A stretch of DNA of 64,000 nucleotides, from NCBI RefSeq assembly GCF_018332695.1, contig NZ_BOQN01000124.1:1-64000 (forward strand), read 5' to 3'. The first letter of the stretch is position 1. The number at the start of each line of letters is the position of its first letter. The notes beneath the pieces were generated by a model, which did no database searches, was not told the origin of the DNA, and saw only the letters and a program-made list of their open reading frames with translations. Origin of the DNA: Paractinoplanes toevensis (GTDB taxonomy: Bacteria > Actinomycetota > Actinomycetes > Mycobacteriales > Micromonosporaceae). Position numbers and translations under genes: made by a program. Below, piece by piece: positions 51,247 through 59,632 of this stretch.

Positions 51247-52167
51247 ATGGATCTGGACCTGCGCAAGTTGCGCTACTTCGTCGCCGTCGCCGACAAGCTG
51301 CACTTCGGCCGCGCCGCCGATGAACTGCACATCGCGCAGCCGGTGCTCAGCCGGCAGATCCGCGCGCTGGAACACGATCTCGGCACCCCGCTGCTGATCA
51401 GGGACAGCCACGGCGTGGCGCTGACCGACGCGGGCCGGCAGCTGCTGACCGACGCCGGCCCGCTGCTGGCCTCGGCGCACGCGGTCCGCCGCCGGGTGAC
51501 CGTGGCCGCGCGCGGCAGCCGGCGGCTGATGGTCGGCTTCCGGGCGGGCATCACGGTCACGCCGGCGATAGGGCAGTTCGCCACCCAGCACCCGGACGTG
51601 ATCGTGGACATGCAGCGGATCGAATCGGACGACCAGGCCACGATGCTGCTCGACGGCCGTATCGACGTCGGCTACGTGCGGCTGCCCATCGACGAGACCG
51701 GCCTGCGCGTCACCCCGCTGTACACCGAGCCGCGGGTGGCAGTCCTTCCCGCCGGTCACCGATTGGCCGGCAAGGAGCAGATCACCGAGGCCGACCTGGC
51801 CGGCGAGCCGGTGCTCTGGCATGCCGACCCGAGCACGCAGCCGACCCGGCGCCCGCACCCCAACGCCGGATACCTGGTACGCGGCGTGGACGAAACGCTC
51901 GAGCACGTCGCGGCCGGCCGGGGCATCTCGTTCCTGGCCCGTTCGGCGACCGTGTTCTACTCACATCCCGAGGTCAGCTATGTGCCCATCCCGGATCTGG
52001 CACCCGACCAGGTGTGCCTCGCGGTGGCGGAATCGCGCATCTCGCCGCTGATCGACGACTTCCTGACCGCGGCTCGGGAGACCTCCGAAATCACGGCAGA
52101 ATGTGGAAACTACGAAATGTGGCAGCTGGGCGGCCATGCCGCTGCAAAGCCCGCTACCGAGGAGTAG
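51247..52167 (+). CDS. LysR-family regulator
   Basis: 306 residues. N-terminal winged HTH LRKLRYFVAVADKLHFGRAADELHIAQPVLSRQIRALEHDLGTPLL, then a LysR substrate domain ending before a short tail. Divergent from the F420-type/SDR pair, the usual target arrangement. Effector unknown. Confidence 0.9.
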   Translation: MDLDLRKLRYFVAVADKLHFGRAADELHIAQPVLSRQIRALEHDLGTPLLIRDSHGVALTDAGRQLLTDAGPLLASAHAVRRRVTVAARGSRRLMVGFRAGITVTPAIGQFATQHPDVIVDMQRIESDDQATMLLDGRIDVGYVRLPIDETGLRVTPLYTEPRVAVLPAGHRLAGKEQITEADLAGEPVLWHADPSTQPTRRPHPNAGYLVRGVDETLEHVAAGRGISFLARSATVFYSHPEVSYVPIPDLAPDQVCLAVAESRISPLIDDFLTAARETSEITAECGNYEMWQLGGHAAAKPATEE

Positions 52168-52463
52168 AACGCGCCGGATGGCTATCCGCGCCGCGCGGAT
52201 CGCCACACGTGCTGGGCCCACAACCATCGCAGGGGACGCTGCCGGGCATTGTTCGGGCAGATCTTTGCCGATTCGGCGATGGCCGCGCCGGCCGGCATCG
52301 CTGCCGGCACATCGAAACCTCAATCCGCACCGTACGGCCGGGTCCGCCGAACGCCACCATGTTGTCGGACCTGCGCGGTGTGAGCCCGTCAGTGCGTTCT
52401 ATCGACCAGTCCTTCGGTACCTTACGAGAGCGAACCGCCGGTGCAACCACCGAGGACGGACTG
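52168..52463. other. 296-bp gap, no gene seen
   Basis: Between the LysR stop and the next start. No frame here has a ribosome site with a recognisable product. GGTACCTTACG near 52417-52427 is AT-richer and may belong to the promoter of the next gene. Confidence 0.5.
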
Positions 52464-52973
52464 ATGTATCAAAGGCGGGATCTGGTCCATGCTTATCTGG
52501 GCGCTCAGCAACGTTCTTTCGGCGGTTACTACGCAGAGTCTCCGACGTTCAACGGCGCACTGAAAGCGCACTATCTGTCGCTTCTGGACGGCCTTCAACG
52601 CCTCTTCGGCGTGATTCTTGACGGGGACCTGGGAGCCAACCCGAAGCCCGCTCTTCTCATGCTGTTCCGGTCTACGGCCGATTCGCTGCTGACTCTGCGT
52701 ACCCCTTGGTCCGGCTTCCTGGAGGCTGGGCTCATCCATCGCAATCTCGAAGAGGCGGGCGAGTGGGGCGTACGAGTCACCCGGGCCGGCGAACGAATCA
52801 ACGCCGCCCTAACAGACGCCCGTGAGGGACACCTCGACATGCTCGACGCTCTGGTCGCCGCGATGCTGGGTGATCGCGCTGACCTGACGATCACCGAGGC
52901 CGACGTCCGGGCGGCCGGAATCGACATCCTCGCCGAACCGAATCCGACGGAATACCCCCTGTTCGACGCATAG
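52464..52973 (+). CDS. Hypothetical soluble protein, 169 aa
   Basis: ATG at 52464 with GAGGACGG upstream. Mostly helical, no membrane segment or signal. Contains RDLVHAYLGAQQRSFGGYYAE and EWGVRVTRAGERINAALTDAREGHLDMLDALVAAMLGDRADLTITEAD. Not recognised. Its stop touches the next start (TAG-ATG), so the two genes form an operon. Confidence 0.62.
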   Translation: MYQRRDLVHAYLGAQQRSFGGYYAESPTFNGALKAHYLSLLDGLQRLFGVILDGDLGANPKPALLMLFRSTADSLLTLRTPWSGFLEAGLIHRNLEEAGEWGVRVTRAGERINAALTDAREGHLDMLDALVAAMLGDRADLTITEADVRAAGIDILAEPNPTEYPLFDA

Positions 52974-53513
52974 ATGGATCTGCCATCGCTCGTTCTGTCG
53001 GCTACGTGCGACGATGACCTCGTGTGCGCCTGGCGACGGCCCTATCGGGATGCTTTCCGCGTCTACACCGGATTCATCGCGGTGGCCGGAACCGTTTTCG
53101 CCCTCGTGGTCGCCACCATGATCGCCACGCACTGGCGGTCCGGGAGGGTGCTGCCGGTTGCCGGCGTAGGTGGTTTTCTCGGTGTGTGGCTCACGCTGGC
53201 GTGGCGGTTGCACCGCACAGCTCTGCTGGTGGGTGACGCGGGGGTTCGAGTGCGGTGGCTGCTGCGCACCCGGACCATCCCGTGGTCGCGGGTCAGTCGG
53301 TTCCGGACGGCGCCGGATGTCTTGGTCCGCGAACGGTTGTGGATCGTGTTGATCGACGGCCGAATGGTGCGCACCCCGGTCCAGCGCGCGAGCGGAGTCT
53401 TCGGGAGCGTGCTCAGCGACGGCGGGACCTGGCTGCGCGGATCGCGCTACGACACCTTGCTCGACGCGCTGACCGGCGAGATGCGATCACACGGCGTCAC
53501 GCCCGGCGGCTAA
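52974..53513 (+). CDS. PH-domain membrane protein
   Basis: 179 residues. Two hydrophobic helices (about 33-52 and 58-77) then a small beta domain with ALLVGDAGVRVRWLLRTRTIPWSRVSRFRTAPD, typical of bacterial PH domains (bPH6 kind). Role unknown. Directly follows the 169-aa gene. Ends in a 4-base overlap with the convergent TetR gene. Confidence 0.75.
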   Translation: MDLPSLVLSATCDDDLVCAWRRPYRDAFRVYTGFIAVAGTVFALVVATMIATHWRSGRVLPVAGVGGFLGVWLTLAWRLHRTALLVGDAGVRVRWLLRTRTIPWSRVSRFRTAPDVLVRERLWIVLIDGRMVRTPVQRASGVFGSVLSDGGTWLRGSRYDTLLDALTGEMRSHGVTPGG

Positions 53514-54100
53514 GGCTGAGCCCGGAGGCCGTCGACCAGGATTGACAACAGCCGGGAGCCGCGGGCGTCGAGTTCGGCGTCGGCCAGGCGGGACAGCCAG
53601 CTGATCAGCACGATGACGTCGCGGACCTCGGCGTCGGGCCGGATGCTGCCGGCTGCCCGGCCCGCGGTCAGCAGCAGGTCGACCGCGCCGCCGATCGGGC
53701 CGAGGCTGTGGGCGGCCAGGTTCTGCCAGGTGGCTGCCTCGACGGCGGCGAACACATCGCGTTTGATCCGGGCGTACGCGGCCACCCGGTCGAACCAGGC
53801 CGCGAGTGCGTCCAGCGGCGGGTGGTCGGCCAGCAGCCGGGAGGCCGCGGCGACCAGCTCGTCGACCTCCTGGCGGTAGACCTCGATCAGAAGATCCTCG
53901 CGGGTCGGGAAGTGCCGGTAGAGCGTCCCCTGCCCGATGCCGCACGCCTTCGCCACCGCGTTGAGCTTCAGCTCGCCCGGCTCCCGGACCAATTCGCGGG
54001 CCGCCTGCAGGATCCGTTCCCGGTTGAGCTGGGCGTCGGACCGGCGCGGCCTGGCGGAAGCGGACACGTGTCCGATACTGTCGTCGAGGTAACCGGACAT
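53510..54100 (-). CDS. TetR-family repressor
   Basis: 196 residues from ATG at 54100. HTH at about 26-70 (LNRERILQAARELVREPGELKLNAVAKACGIGQGTLYRHFPTREDLLIEVYRQEVDELV). A GTG at 54067 would remove 11 residues and place a palindromic operator outside the coding region; a CAGTAT -10 box seven bases before it would make a leaderless message, so the shorter start is quite possible. Divergent from the SDR gene at 54126 and probably represses it. Confidence 0.85.
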   Translation of the reverse strand: MSGYLDDSIGHVSASARPRRSDAQLNRERILQAARELVREPGELKLNAVAKACGIGQGTLYRHFPTREDLLIEVYRQEVDELVAAASRLLADHPPLDALAAWFDRVAAYARIKRDVFAAVEAATWQNLAAHSLGPIGGAVDLLLTAGRAAGSIRPDAEVRDVIVLISWLSRLADAELDARGSRLLSILVDGLRAQP

Positions 54101-54107
54101 GTGTCCA
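54061..54107. promoter_or_regulatory. Duplicated TetR-type operator
   Basis: CGGACACGTGTCCG (54061-54074) is a 14-bp perfect palindrome; CGGACATGTGTCCA (54094-54107) is a near copy. Centres are 33 bp apart, about three helical turns, so two dimers could sit on one face of the DNA. Both lie at the start of the TetR gene and just before the SDR gene. Confidence 0.7.
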
Positions 54108-54125
54108 CTCTACTGGAGGATCCTC

Positions 54126-54866
54126 ATGACCATCTCGGGCAAGGTCGTCGCCGTCACCGGCGCCAGCAGCGGCATCGGCGCGGAGACGGCGCGGCACCTC
54201 GCGTCCCGCGGGGCGCACGTCGTGGTGGGCGCCCGGCGCACCGACCGGTTGGATCGGCTGGTCGCCGAGATCGCGGCCGGCGGCGGCACCGCGGTGGCCA
54301 CCCGCGTCGACGTCACCGATCCCGCCGATCTCCGATCGCTGGTCGACACCGCCGTCGAGCGGTTCGGCCGGCTGGACGTCCTGGTCGGCAACGCCGGCGT
54401 CACCCGGATCGGTCCGATGGCCGACCTCGACGTCGCGGGCTGGTCGGCCATGGTCGACGTGAACGTCAATGGCGTCCTGAACGGGATCGCCGCCGCCCTG
54501 CCGGTTTTCCGCCGGCAGGGCAGCGGTCACCTGGTCACCGTCGTGTCGACCTCGGGTCTGAAGATCGTCCCGACCCAGGCGGTGTACGCCGGGACGAAGA
54601 ACGCGGTCCGCACCTTCCTGGAGGCCCTGCGGCAGGAGAGCACCGACGGTGTCCTGCGCACCACGTCGATCTCCCCGGGGTACGTGCGCACCGAGCTCAT
54701 CGACAACGCCGTCGACGACCCGGCCACCCGCGAGCAGATGCGGGAGAGCATGGCCGGCCTCGGCATCGAGCCGATCGCGGTGGCCCGGGCGATCGCCTTC
54801 GCGATCGACCAGCCGGACGACGTCGAGATCGGCGATCTGACCATCCGGCCCACCCGCCAGGGCTGA
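54126..54866 (+). CDS. Classical SDR oxidoreductase
   Basis: 246 residues from ATG with GGAGG upstream. TGASSGIGAET (about 11-21), GNAG, the catalytic Ser in VVSTSG and YAGTK (Tyr-x-x-x-Lys near 153-157) are all present, so the enzyme is complete. NAD(P)-dependent reduction or oxidation; substrate unknown. Controlled by the divergent TetR regulator with duplicated operators. Confidence 0.9.
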   Translation: MTISGKVVAVTGASSGIGAETARHLASRGAHVVVGARRTDRLDRLVAEIAAGGGTAVATRVDVTDPADLRSLVDTAVERFGRLDVLVGNAGVTRIGPMADLDVAGWSAMVDVNVNGVLNGIAAALPVFRRQGSGHLVTVVSTSGLKIVPTQAVYAGTKNAVRTFLEALRQESTDGVLRTTSISPGYVRTELIDNAVDDPATREQMRESMAGLGIEPIAVARAIAFAIDQPDDVEIGDLTIRPTRQG

Positions 54867-54951
54867 TTCATCGCAGCCTGCCGAGAGGGAAGGTGAAAGG
54901 CGTGCCGTGACCATTCGGGCAGCGGTGAGTTAGTCGGACGGCCGACCCCGT

Positions 54952-54986
54952 GCGGCGGAAACCACCGATCTTGGTGGTCGCGCCGC
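54952..54986 (+). terminator. Nested terminator-like hairpin
   Basis: ACCACC (54961-54966) pairs with GGTGGT (54973-54978), and outside it GCGGCG (54952-54957) pairs with CGCCGC (54981-54986). It sits 85 bp after the SDR stop; no T-run. Confidence 0.5.
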
Positions 54987-55049
54987 CGCCAGCTCTAGAT
55001 CATGAACACGCACACTGTCGTCATCAACGACGATCCGAGGAGACTATCG

Positions 55050-55319
55050 GTGCCAACAGGAACAACACTCGCTCGGTTGGTGGACGAGTTCACGGCGAAC
55101 TTGTACCAGCACGGCATCGTCATCGATCGGCAGAGCGTGGAGCGGGAGATGCGGGACCGGATCGCGCAGATCGCCGACCGGCTGCGCGTCGACCCGCAGA
55201 CCGTCCTTCGCGAGCACGCCTGCGACAGCTGGGGGCGGCAGATGTCGGCGGGTGTGGTGGACCAGATCCAGAGCGAGCGCCTGCTCGACGTCGCCGCCGC
55301 GAACATGCGGATGAGTTAG
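55050..55319 (+). CDS. Small hypothetical protein, 89 aa
   Basis: GTG at 55050 with GAGGAG seven bases upstream; ATG at 55002 is a longer but siteless alternative. Helical and charged, with VEREMRDRIAQIADRLRVDPQTVLREHACDSWGRQM. Not recognised. Stops share a TTAG with the convergent XdhC-like gene. Confidence 0.55.
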   Translation: MPTGTTLARLVDEFTANLYQHGIVIDRQSVEREMRDRIAQIADRLRVDPQTVLREHACDSWGRQMSAGVVDQIQSERLLDVAAANMRMS

Positions 55320-56374
55320 TCGCGCGGGCGGGCCGGGTGGATCGGGCCGTCGGTCTCGCTCAGCCGTGACCCGCTGCCGCCGTGCCGCAGCGCCACGATC
55401 TCGGCGGCGATGCTCACCGCGGTCTCCTCCGGCGTGCGGCCGCCGAGGTCCAAGCCGAGCGGCGACGAGAGCCGCCGAAGATCAACCTCCGCGACGCCGG
55501 CGTCGGCGAGCCGGGCGAGGCGGTCCCGGTGGGTGCGGCGAGAGCCCATGACGCCGGTGTACGCGACGTCGAGGCGCACCGCGACCTCGAGCACCGGCAC
55601 GTCGAACTTCGGATCGTGGGTGAGTACGCACAGCACCGTGCGGTCGTCGATCCGCCCGGCCGCCGCCTCCCGGGCCAGGTAGCGGTGCGGCCAGTCGACC
55701 ACCACCGTGTCGGCGGCCGGGAACCGGGCGGCGGTGGCGAAGATCGGCCGGGCGTCGCAGACCGTGACGTGATAGCCGAGGAACGAGCCGATCCGGGCGG
55801 TGGCCGCCGCATGGTCGGTGGCCCCGAACACGATCATCCGGGCCGGCGGCCGGAACGACGCGGCGAACACGTCGACCTCGCCGACCCGGCGCAGGCCCGA
55901 GAGGTCGGAGACGGAGGCGTCGAGCGACGGGTCGCCGAGCGTTCCGGCCGGGCCGTCGTCGGTCAGCACCAGATGCCGGGCGTCGTCGAGCCGGGTCACC
56001 AGGGTCGCCGGCCGGCCCGCGAGCACCGCCGAGGCGAGCGCCGGCAACTCCGGGAACGACGCCGGGCACACCCGCTCGACCAGTACCGAGATCGTCCCGC
56101 CGCAGGTCAGCCCGATCCCGAACGCCTCGTCGTCGCTCACCCCGAACCGTGCCGTCCGCGGCATCCCGGACGACGCCACGGACACGCACAGGTCGTGCAC
56201 GGCCGCTTCCACGCACCCGCCGGACACGCTGCCGACGACCGAGCCGTCCGGCCCGACCGCCATCGCGGCGCCGACCGGCCGGGGCGCGCTCGACCAAGCG
56301 GCGGTGACGGTGGCGAGCCCGGCCGCGGCCCCGGAGCGCCACCACGGCAGCAACGCCGGCAGCACGTCACGCAT
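55316..56374 (-). CDS. XdhC/CoxF-family molybdoenzyme maturation protein
   Basis: 352 residues from ATG at 56374. N-terminal XdhC/CoxI part with SVSGGCVEAAV and GIGLTCGG (conserved Cys residues for molybdopterin handling), C-terminal Rossmann part (VFGATDHAAATARIGSFLGYHVTVCDARP; DVAYTGVMGSRRTHRDRL). XdhC binds molybdenum cofactor, helps sulfurate it and inserts it into xanthine dehydrogenase-type enzymes. Overlaps the upstream MobA-like gene by 8 bases. No molybdohydroxylase genes lie within the window. Confidence 0.87.
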   Translation of the reverse strand: MRDVLPALLPWWRSGAAAGLATVTAAWSSAPRPVGAAMAVGPDGSVVGSVSGGCVEAAVHDLCVSVASSGMPRTARFGVSDDEAFGIGLTCGGTISVLVERVCPASFPELPALASAVLAGRPATLVTRLDDARHLVLTDDGPAGTLGDPSLDASVSDLSGLRRVGEVDVFAASFRPPARMIVFGATDHAAATARIGSFLGYHVTVCDARPIFATAARFPAADTVVVDWPHRYLAREAAAGRIDDRTVLCVLTHDPKFDVPVLEVAVRLDVAYTGVMGSRRTHRDRLARLADAGVAEVDLRRLSSPLGLDLGGRTPEETAVSIAAEIVALRHGGSGSRLSETDGPIHPARPRD

Positions 56375-56939
56375 AGGGGTTGAGCTCCGGCACGTCCAGA
56401 TCCAGGTCGCCGGCCACGTCCCCGACCTCGACCACCCGCACTGCCTCGGCGTGCGTCCGCAGGTAGTCCCGGGCGCCGCGGTCCCCGCCCGCCGCCGCAA
56501 TCACGCCGTCCCAATGCTCCCGGCCGAGCAGCACCGGATGACCACGCCGCCCCTGGTAGGCACCCATCACGAGGGCGTCGGCGGCGGCGTGCGCGCTCAC
56601 TCGCCGTACGGCCGAAGGGGTGACCTCGGGCATGTCGACCAGAAGGACCACCACTGCCGTGGCCGGCGTGCCGGACACGGCGCGCAGCCCGGCGCGCAGC
56701 GAGGAACCGAGCCCGCTCGCCCAGTCGGGGTTGATCACGACCTGCGAGTACCCACCGGTGAACGGCTGAACCTCGGGCGCCGAGGCGCCCAACACCACCA
56801 CGCTGAGTGCGACACCGGCCGAGCGCAGGGTGTCGGCCCCGCGTTCCACCAGCAGGCTTCCGGCGTACGGGACGAGAGCCTTCGGCCTTCCGTAACGGCT
56901 TCCGGACCCGGCCGCCAGCACCAGCCCCGCCGTCTCCAT
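56367..56939 (-). CDS. MobA/MocA-like nucleotidyltransferase
   Basis: 190 residues from ATG at 56939. AGLVLAAGSGSRYGRPKALVPY (nucleotide loop), VVVLLVDMPEVTPSAV with the metal-binding Asp, and GRRGHPVLLGREHW are MobA/MocA signatures. It probably attaches CMP (or GMP) to molybdopterin to form the dinucleotide cofactor, which fits its operon with the XdhC-like gene. Confidence 0.86.
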   Translation of the reverse strand: METAGLVLAAGSGSRYGRPKALVPYAGSLLVERGADTLRSAGVALSVVVLGASAPEVQPFTGGYSQVVINPDWASGLGSSLRAGLRAVSGTPATAVVVLLVDMPEVTPSAVRRVSAHAAADALVMGAYQGRRGHPVLLGREHWDGVIAAAGGDRGARDYLRTHAEAVRVVEVGDVAGDLDLDVPELNPYA

Positions 56940-57031
56940 CCCGCGAGCGTAACGCCGGGTGAGCGACGCCGTCATTGCCGCGGCGTTTCCAGCCGGGCCG
57001 GCCGGGTGGGGGGATTGTCCAATGCGGAGCA

Positions 57032-57077
57032 AGCGAAAGGCCGGAGACCCGTGGCGGCGGTTCTCCGGCCTTTCGCT
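57032..57077. terminator. 16-bp perfect-stem terminator
   Basis: AGCGAAAGGCCGGAGA (57032-57047) and TCTCCGGCCTTTCGCT (57062-57077) form a perfect 16-bp stem with a 14-base loop. It lies after the bL36 gene on the minus strand and upstream of the MobA-XdhC unit, separating the two. Confidence 0.75.
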
Positions 57078-57136
57078 CTGTCAAAGTTATCGCGTGACCG
57101 CGAGTTTCGCCCGGCTATCTCTCCGGCGTGTGGGCG

Positions 57137-57259
57137 TCAGCCCTGTCGGCCGTTCCAGCGCGGATTCTTCCGGTTGATCACGACCAGGCGCCCGCGGCGG
57201 CGGGTGATAACCGAACCGGGCTTGCTCTTCAGCGACCTGAGCGAGTTACGGACCTTCAT
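57137..57259 (-). CDS. rpmJ: Ribosomal protein bL36, zinc-free paralogue
   Basis: 40 residues: starts MKVRNSLRSLKSKPG, then SVITRRRGRLVVINRKNP and RWNGRQG. This is the type B (YkgO-like) bL36, which lacks the Cys/His zinc site of the main copy. AGAGG precedes ATG at 57259. bL36 binds 23S rRNA in the large subunit; zinc-free copies usually replace the zinc form when zinc is scarce, under Zur control. No clear Zur box is seen, though a GGTGATTCACC palindrome lies upstream at 57282-57292. Confidence 0.88.
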   Translation of the reverse strand: MKVRNSLRSLKSKPGSVITRRRGRLVVINRKNPRWNGRQG

Positions 57260-57379
57260 CTCGGAACCTCTCTCCACGCCGGGTGATTCACCGGCGCGAT
57301 CTGCAGAACGCGGGTTGCCACCTGGTTATTTCTGGCCACACCGGTAAGCTCACGACCCGCTCCGGCCGATCGACCTGCC

Positions 57380-59011
57380 ATGCGAATGAGAGTTCTCGGC
57401 ACCCTTCTGGCCGCTGCCGCCGTTGCCGCGGCCGGCACCGTCGTTCCCGCTCAGGCCGCCGAGGGGAACGTCATCGGCGCCGGTCTGCCGGGTTCGATCC
57501 CCGGGCGGTACATCGTCACGAAGAAGGCACCCGGGGGCCTCTCCGCTCAGGGCGCGGCCAGGTCGTCGAGTTATGCCGCCCGCTTGACCGCCAAGCAGGC
57601 CCGGCGCCTCGCCGCGAACCCGGCCGTCGCGTTCGTCGAGCAGGACCGGATCGTGCACGCCGAGACGACCACCTACCGGAACCCGGTCTGGGGTCTCGAC
57701 CGCATCGACCAGAAGCCGGTCACTCTCTCCAAGACCTACACGCCCAGCGACGACGGCAGCTCGGTGCACGCGTACGTGATCGACACCGGCATCCGGATCA
57801 CTCACAGCGAGTTCGGCGGCCGGGCTTCCTACGGCTTCAACTTCGTCGACCACAACACCAATGCCGCCGACTGCGAGGGGCACGGCACGCACGTGGCCGG
57901 CACGATCGGCGGCCGGACGTACGGGGTTGCGAAGAGCGTGCAGCTGGTTGCGGTCAAGGTGCTGGACTGCGACGGCGAGGGTGAGCTCTCCGAAGTCATC
58001 GCCGGCATCAACTGGGTGACCAAGAACGCGAAGAAGCCGGCCGTGGCCAACCTGAGCCTCGGCGGTTCGAACAGCCCGTCGCTGAACGCCGCCCTGCAGA
58101 AGCTGATCAACTCGGGCGTCACGGTCGCGGTGGCGGCCGGCAACGAGAACGTCAACGCGGCCAAGGAGAGCCCGGCCAACCTGGCCGCCGCGATCACCGT
58201 GGGCGCGACCGACGCCAAGGACAAGCGCGCCTCGTTCTCCAACTACGGCACCGTGCTCGACATGTTCGCGCCGGGCGTCAACGTCCGGTCCGCGTTCGCG
58301 AGCAGCGACACCGCGACCGCGTCGGCCAGCGGCACCTCGATGGCGTCGCCGCACGTGGCCGGCGCGGCCGCACTGGTGCTCGACGCGTACCCGGCCTGGA
58401 CCGCCGCGCAGGTGCGCAACTACCTGGTGTCGAAGGCCACCACCGGCAAGGTCACCGGGCTGAAGGGCTCGCCGAACCGGCTGCTGTTCGTGCCCGCCCC
58501 GCCGGCCGCCGTGGTGATCAAGACCGCCGGTCTGACCATGACCGCCGGTACGGCGTTCTCCTCGCAGCTCGCCCTGACCTCCAGCCGCCGCGGTTCGTGG
58601 AGCCTCGCCGAGGGCACCCTGCCCACCGGGGTGAAGCTGTCCCCGGCCGGCGTGGTCTCGGGCACGCCGACCGCCCCCGGCACCGACACGATCAAGGTCC
58701 GGTTCACCGACTACGTGCCCACCGCGGTCACCAGGAGCATCGCGGTCACCGTGAACACCACCGGCCCCGTGATCCGGACGGCCGCGCTGCCGGACGGCGC
58801 CGTCGGCGGCTACTACCACCAGCAGCTGGCCGCGGACCGGACCGGCACCTGGGCACTGAGCGGCGGTGACCTGCCGGACGGGCTGGCGCTGGACAGCACC
58901 GGCCTGATCACCGGCGTGGCCACCGCGGCGGGTTCGTCGACCTTCACGGTCGAGTTCACCGACGACTGGGGCCGGACCGCCCGCTCCGAGCTGACCATCG
59001 CGGTCGGCTGA
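57380..59011 (+). CDS. Secreted S8 subtilisin-like serine protease
   Basis: 543 residues. Signal peptide (about 1-27, cleavage after AQA), a short I9-type propeptide to about residue 95 (IPGRYIVTKKAPGG...ANPAVAFVEQDRIVHA), then an S8 catalytic domain with D135 (VIDTGI), H168 (GHGTHVAG) and S320 (GTSMASPH). The C-terminal 160 residues are two putative Ig/He_PIG domains (TAGTAFSSQLAL...GTLPTGVKLSPAGVVSGTPTAPGTDTIKVRFTD, repeated after 470). Extracellular protein degradation. Followed by a strong terminator. Confidence 0.92.
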   Translation: MRMRVLGTLLAAAAVAAAGTVVPAQAAEGNVIGAGLPGSIPGRYIVTKKAPGGLSAQGAARSSSYAARLTAKQARRLAANPAVAFVEQDRIVHAETTTYRNPVWGLDRIDQKPVTLSKTYTPSDDGSSVHAYVIDTGIRITHSEFGGRASYGFNFVDHNTNAADCEGHGTHVAGTIGGRTYGVAKSVQLVAVKVLDCDGEGELSEVIAGINWVTKNAKKPAVANLSLGGSNSPSLNAALQKLINSGVTVAVAAGNENVNAAKESPANLAAAITVGATDAKDKRASFSNYGTVLDMFAPGVNVRSAFASSDTATASASGTSMASPHVAGAAALVLDAYPAWTAAQVRNYLVSKATTGKVTGLKGSPNRLLFVPAPPAAVVIKTAGLTMTAGTAFSSQLALTSSRRGSWSLAEGTLPTGVKLSPAGVVSGTPTAPGTDTIKVRFTDYVPTAVTRSIAVTVNTTGPVIRTAALPDGAVGGYYHQQLAADRTGTWALSGGDLPDGLALDSTGLITGVATAAGSSTFTVEFTDDWGRTARSELTIAVG

Positions 59012-59018
59012 GACAGGA

Positions 59019-59068
59019 CCGGCTCCGCTCGGCGACCCGGGGGCACAGGGGTCGGCGAGCGGAGCCGG
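59019..59068 (+). terminator. 20-bp-stem terminator
   Basis: CCGGCTCCGCTCGGCGACCC (59019-59038) pairs with GGGTCGGCGAGCGGAGCCGG (59049-59068) with one mismatch and a 10-base loop, just after the protease stop. Confidence 0.8.
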
Positions 59069-59140
59069 GGCGTTTCGGCGGTCGCACCCGCCGTCATGCC
59101 TGTGGTCAGGACACTAGACGGGTGATTTGTCAGTGCGCTG

Positions 59141-59632
59141 TTACGAAGCTGTGGGATTGCTGTAGGCCTCGGCGTACCGGTCGGCGATCGCCTTGGTCTC
59201 CGGCAGGTCGGCCTCCACCACCGGCAGGCCGTCGGCGACGTCCGCGCCCAGCTCGGTGAGCAACTGGCGCAGCAGCGCCTCCGCGGCAGCCGCCTGCGGC
59301 GGCACGCCGGCGGTCACCACCGGCACGGCGGTCTTCCCGGCCAGGGCCTGGGCCGGCAGCTGGTCGAGGAGCACTTTCAGTACGCCGGTGTAGCTGCCCT
59401 TGTACGTCGGGGTGGCCACCACCAGCACCTCGGCCTCGCGCAGCGCGGTCACGGCGGCCGCGGTGGCCTCGTCGCCGGGCGTGAGCAGACCGGTGCCCAG
59501 CTCGCCGACCTCGATCACGGTGGGCGGGAACCCGCCGGTCTTCTCGCCGAGCGCCTCCCCGACCGCGATGGCCAGCACCGAGGTGCGGGAGCCGGGCCGG
59601 GGGTTACCCGAGACGACGACGATGCGACTCAT
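59141..59632 (-). CDS. NADPH-dependent FMN reductase (SsuE-like)
   Basis: 163 residues from ATG overlapping the upstream stop (ATGA). VVVSGNPRPGSRTS is the flavodoxin-like phosphate loop, then VVATPTYKGSYTGVLKVLLDQLP, a SsuE-family motif. It supplies reduced FMN to the monooxygenases encoded next to it. Last gene of a four-gene operon. Confidence 0.87.
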   Translation of the reverse strand: MSRIVVVSGNPRPGSRTSVLAIAVGEALGEKTGGFPPTVIEVGELGTGLLTPGDEATAAAVTALREAEVLVVATPTYKGSYTGVLKVLLDQLPAQALAGKTAVPVVTAGVPPQAAAAEALLRQLLTELGADVADGLPVVEADLPETKAIADRYAEAYSNPTAS

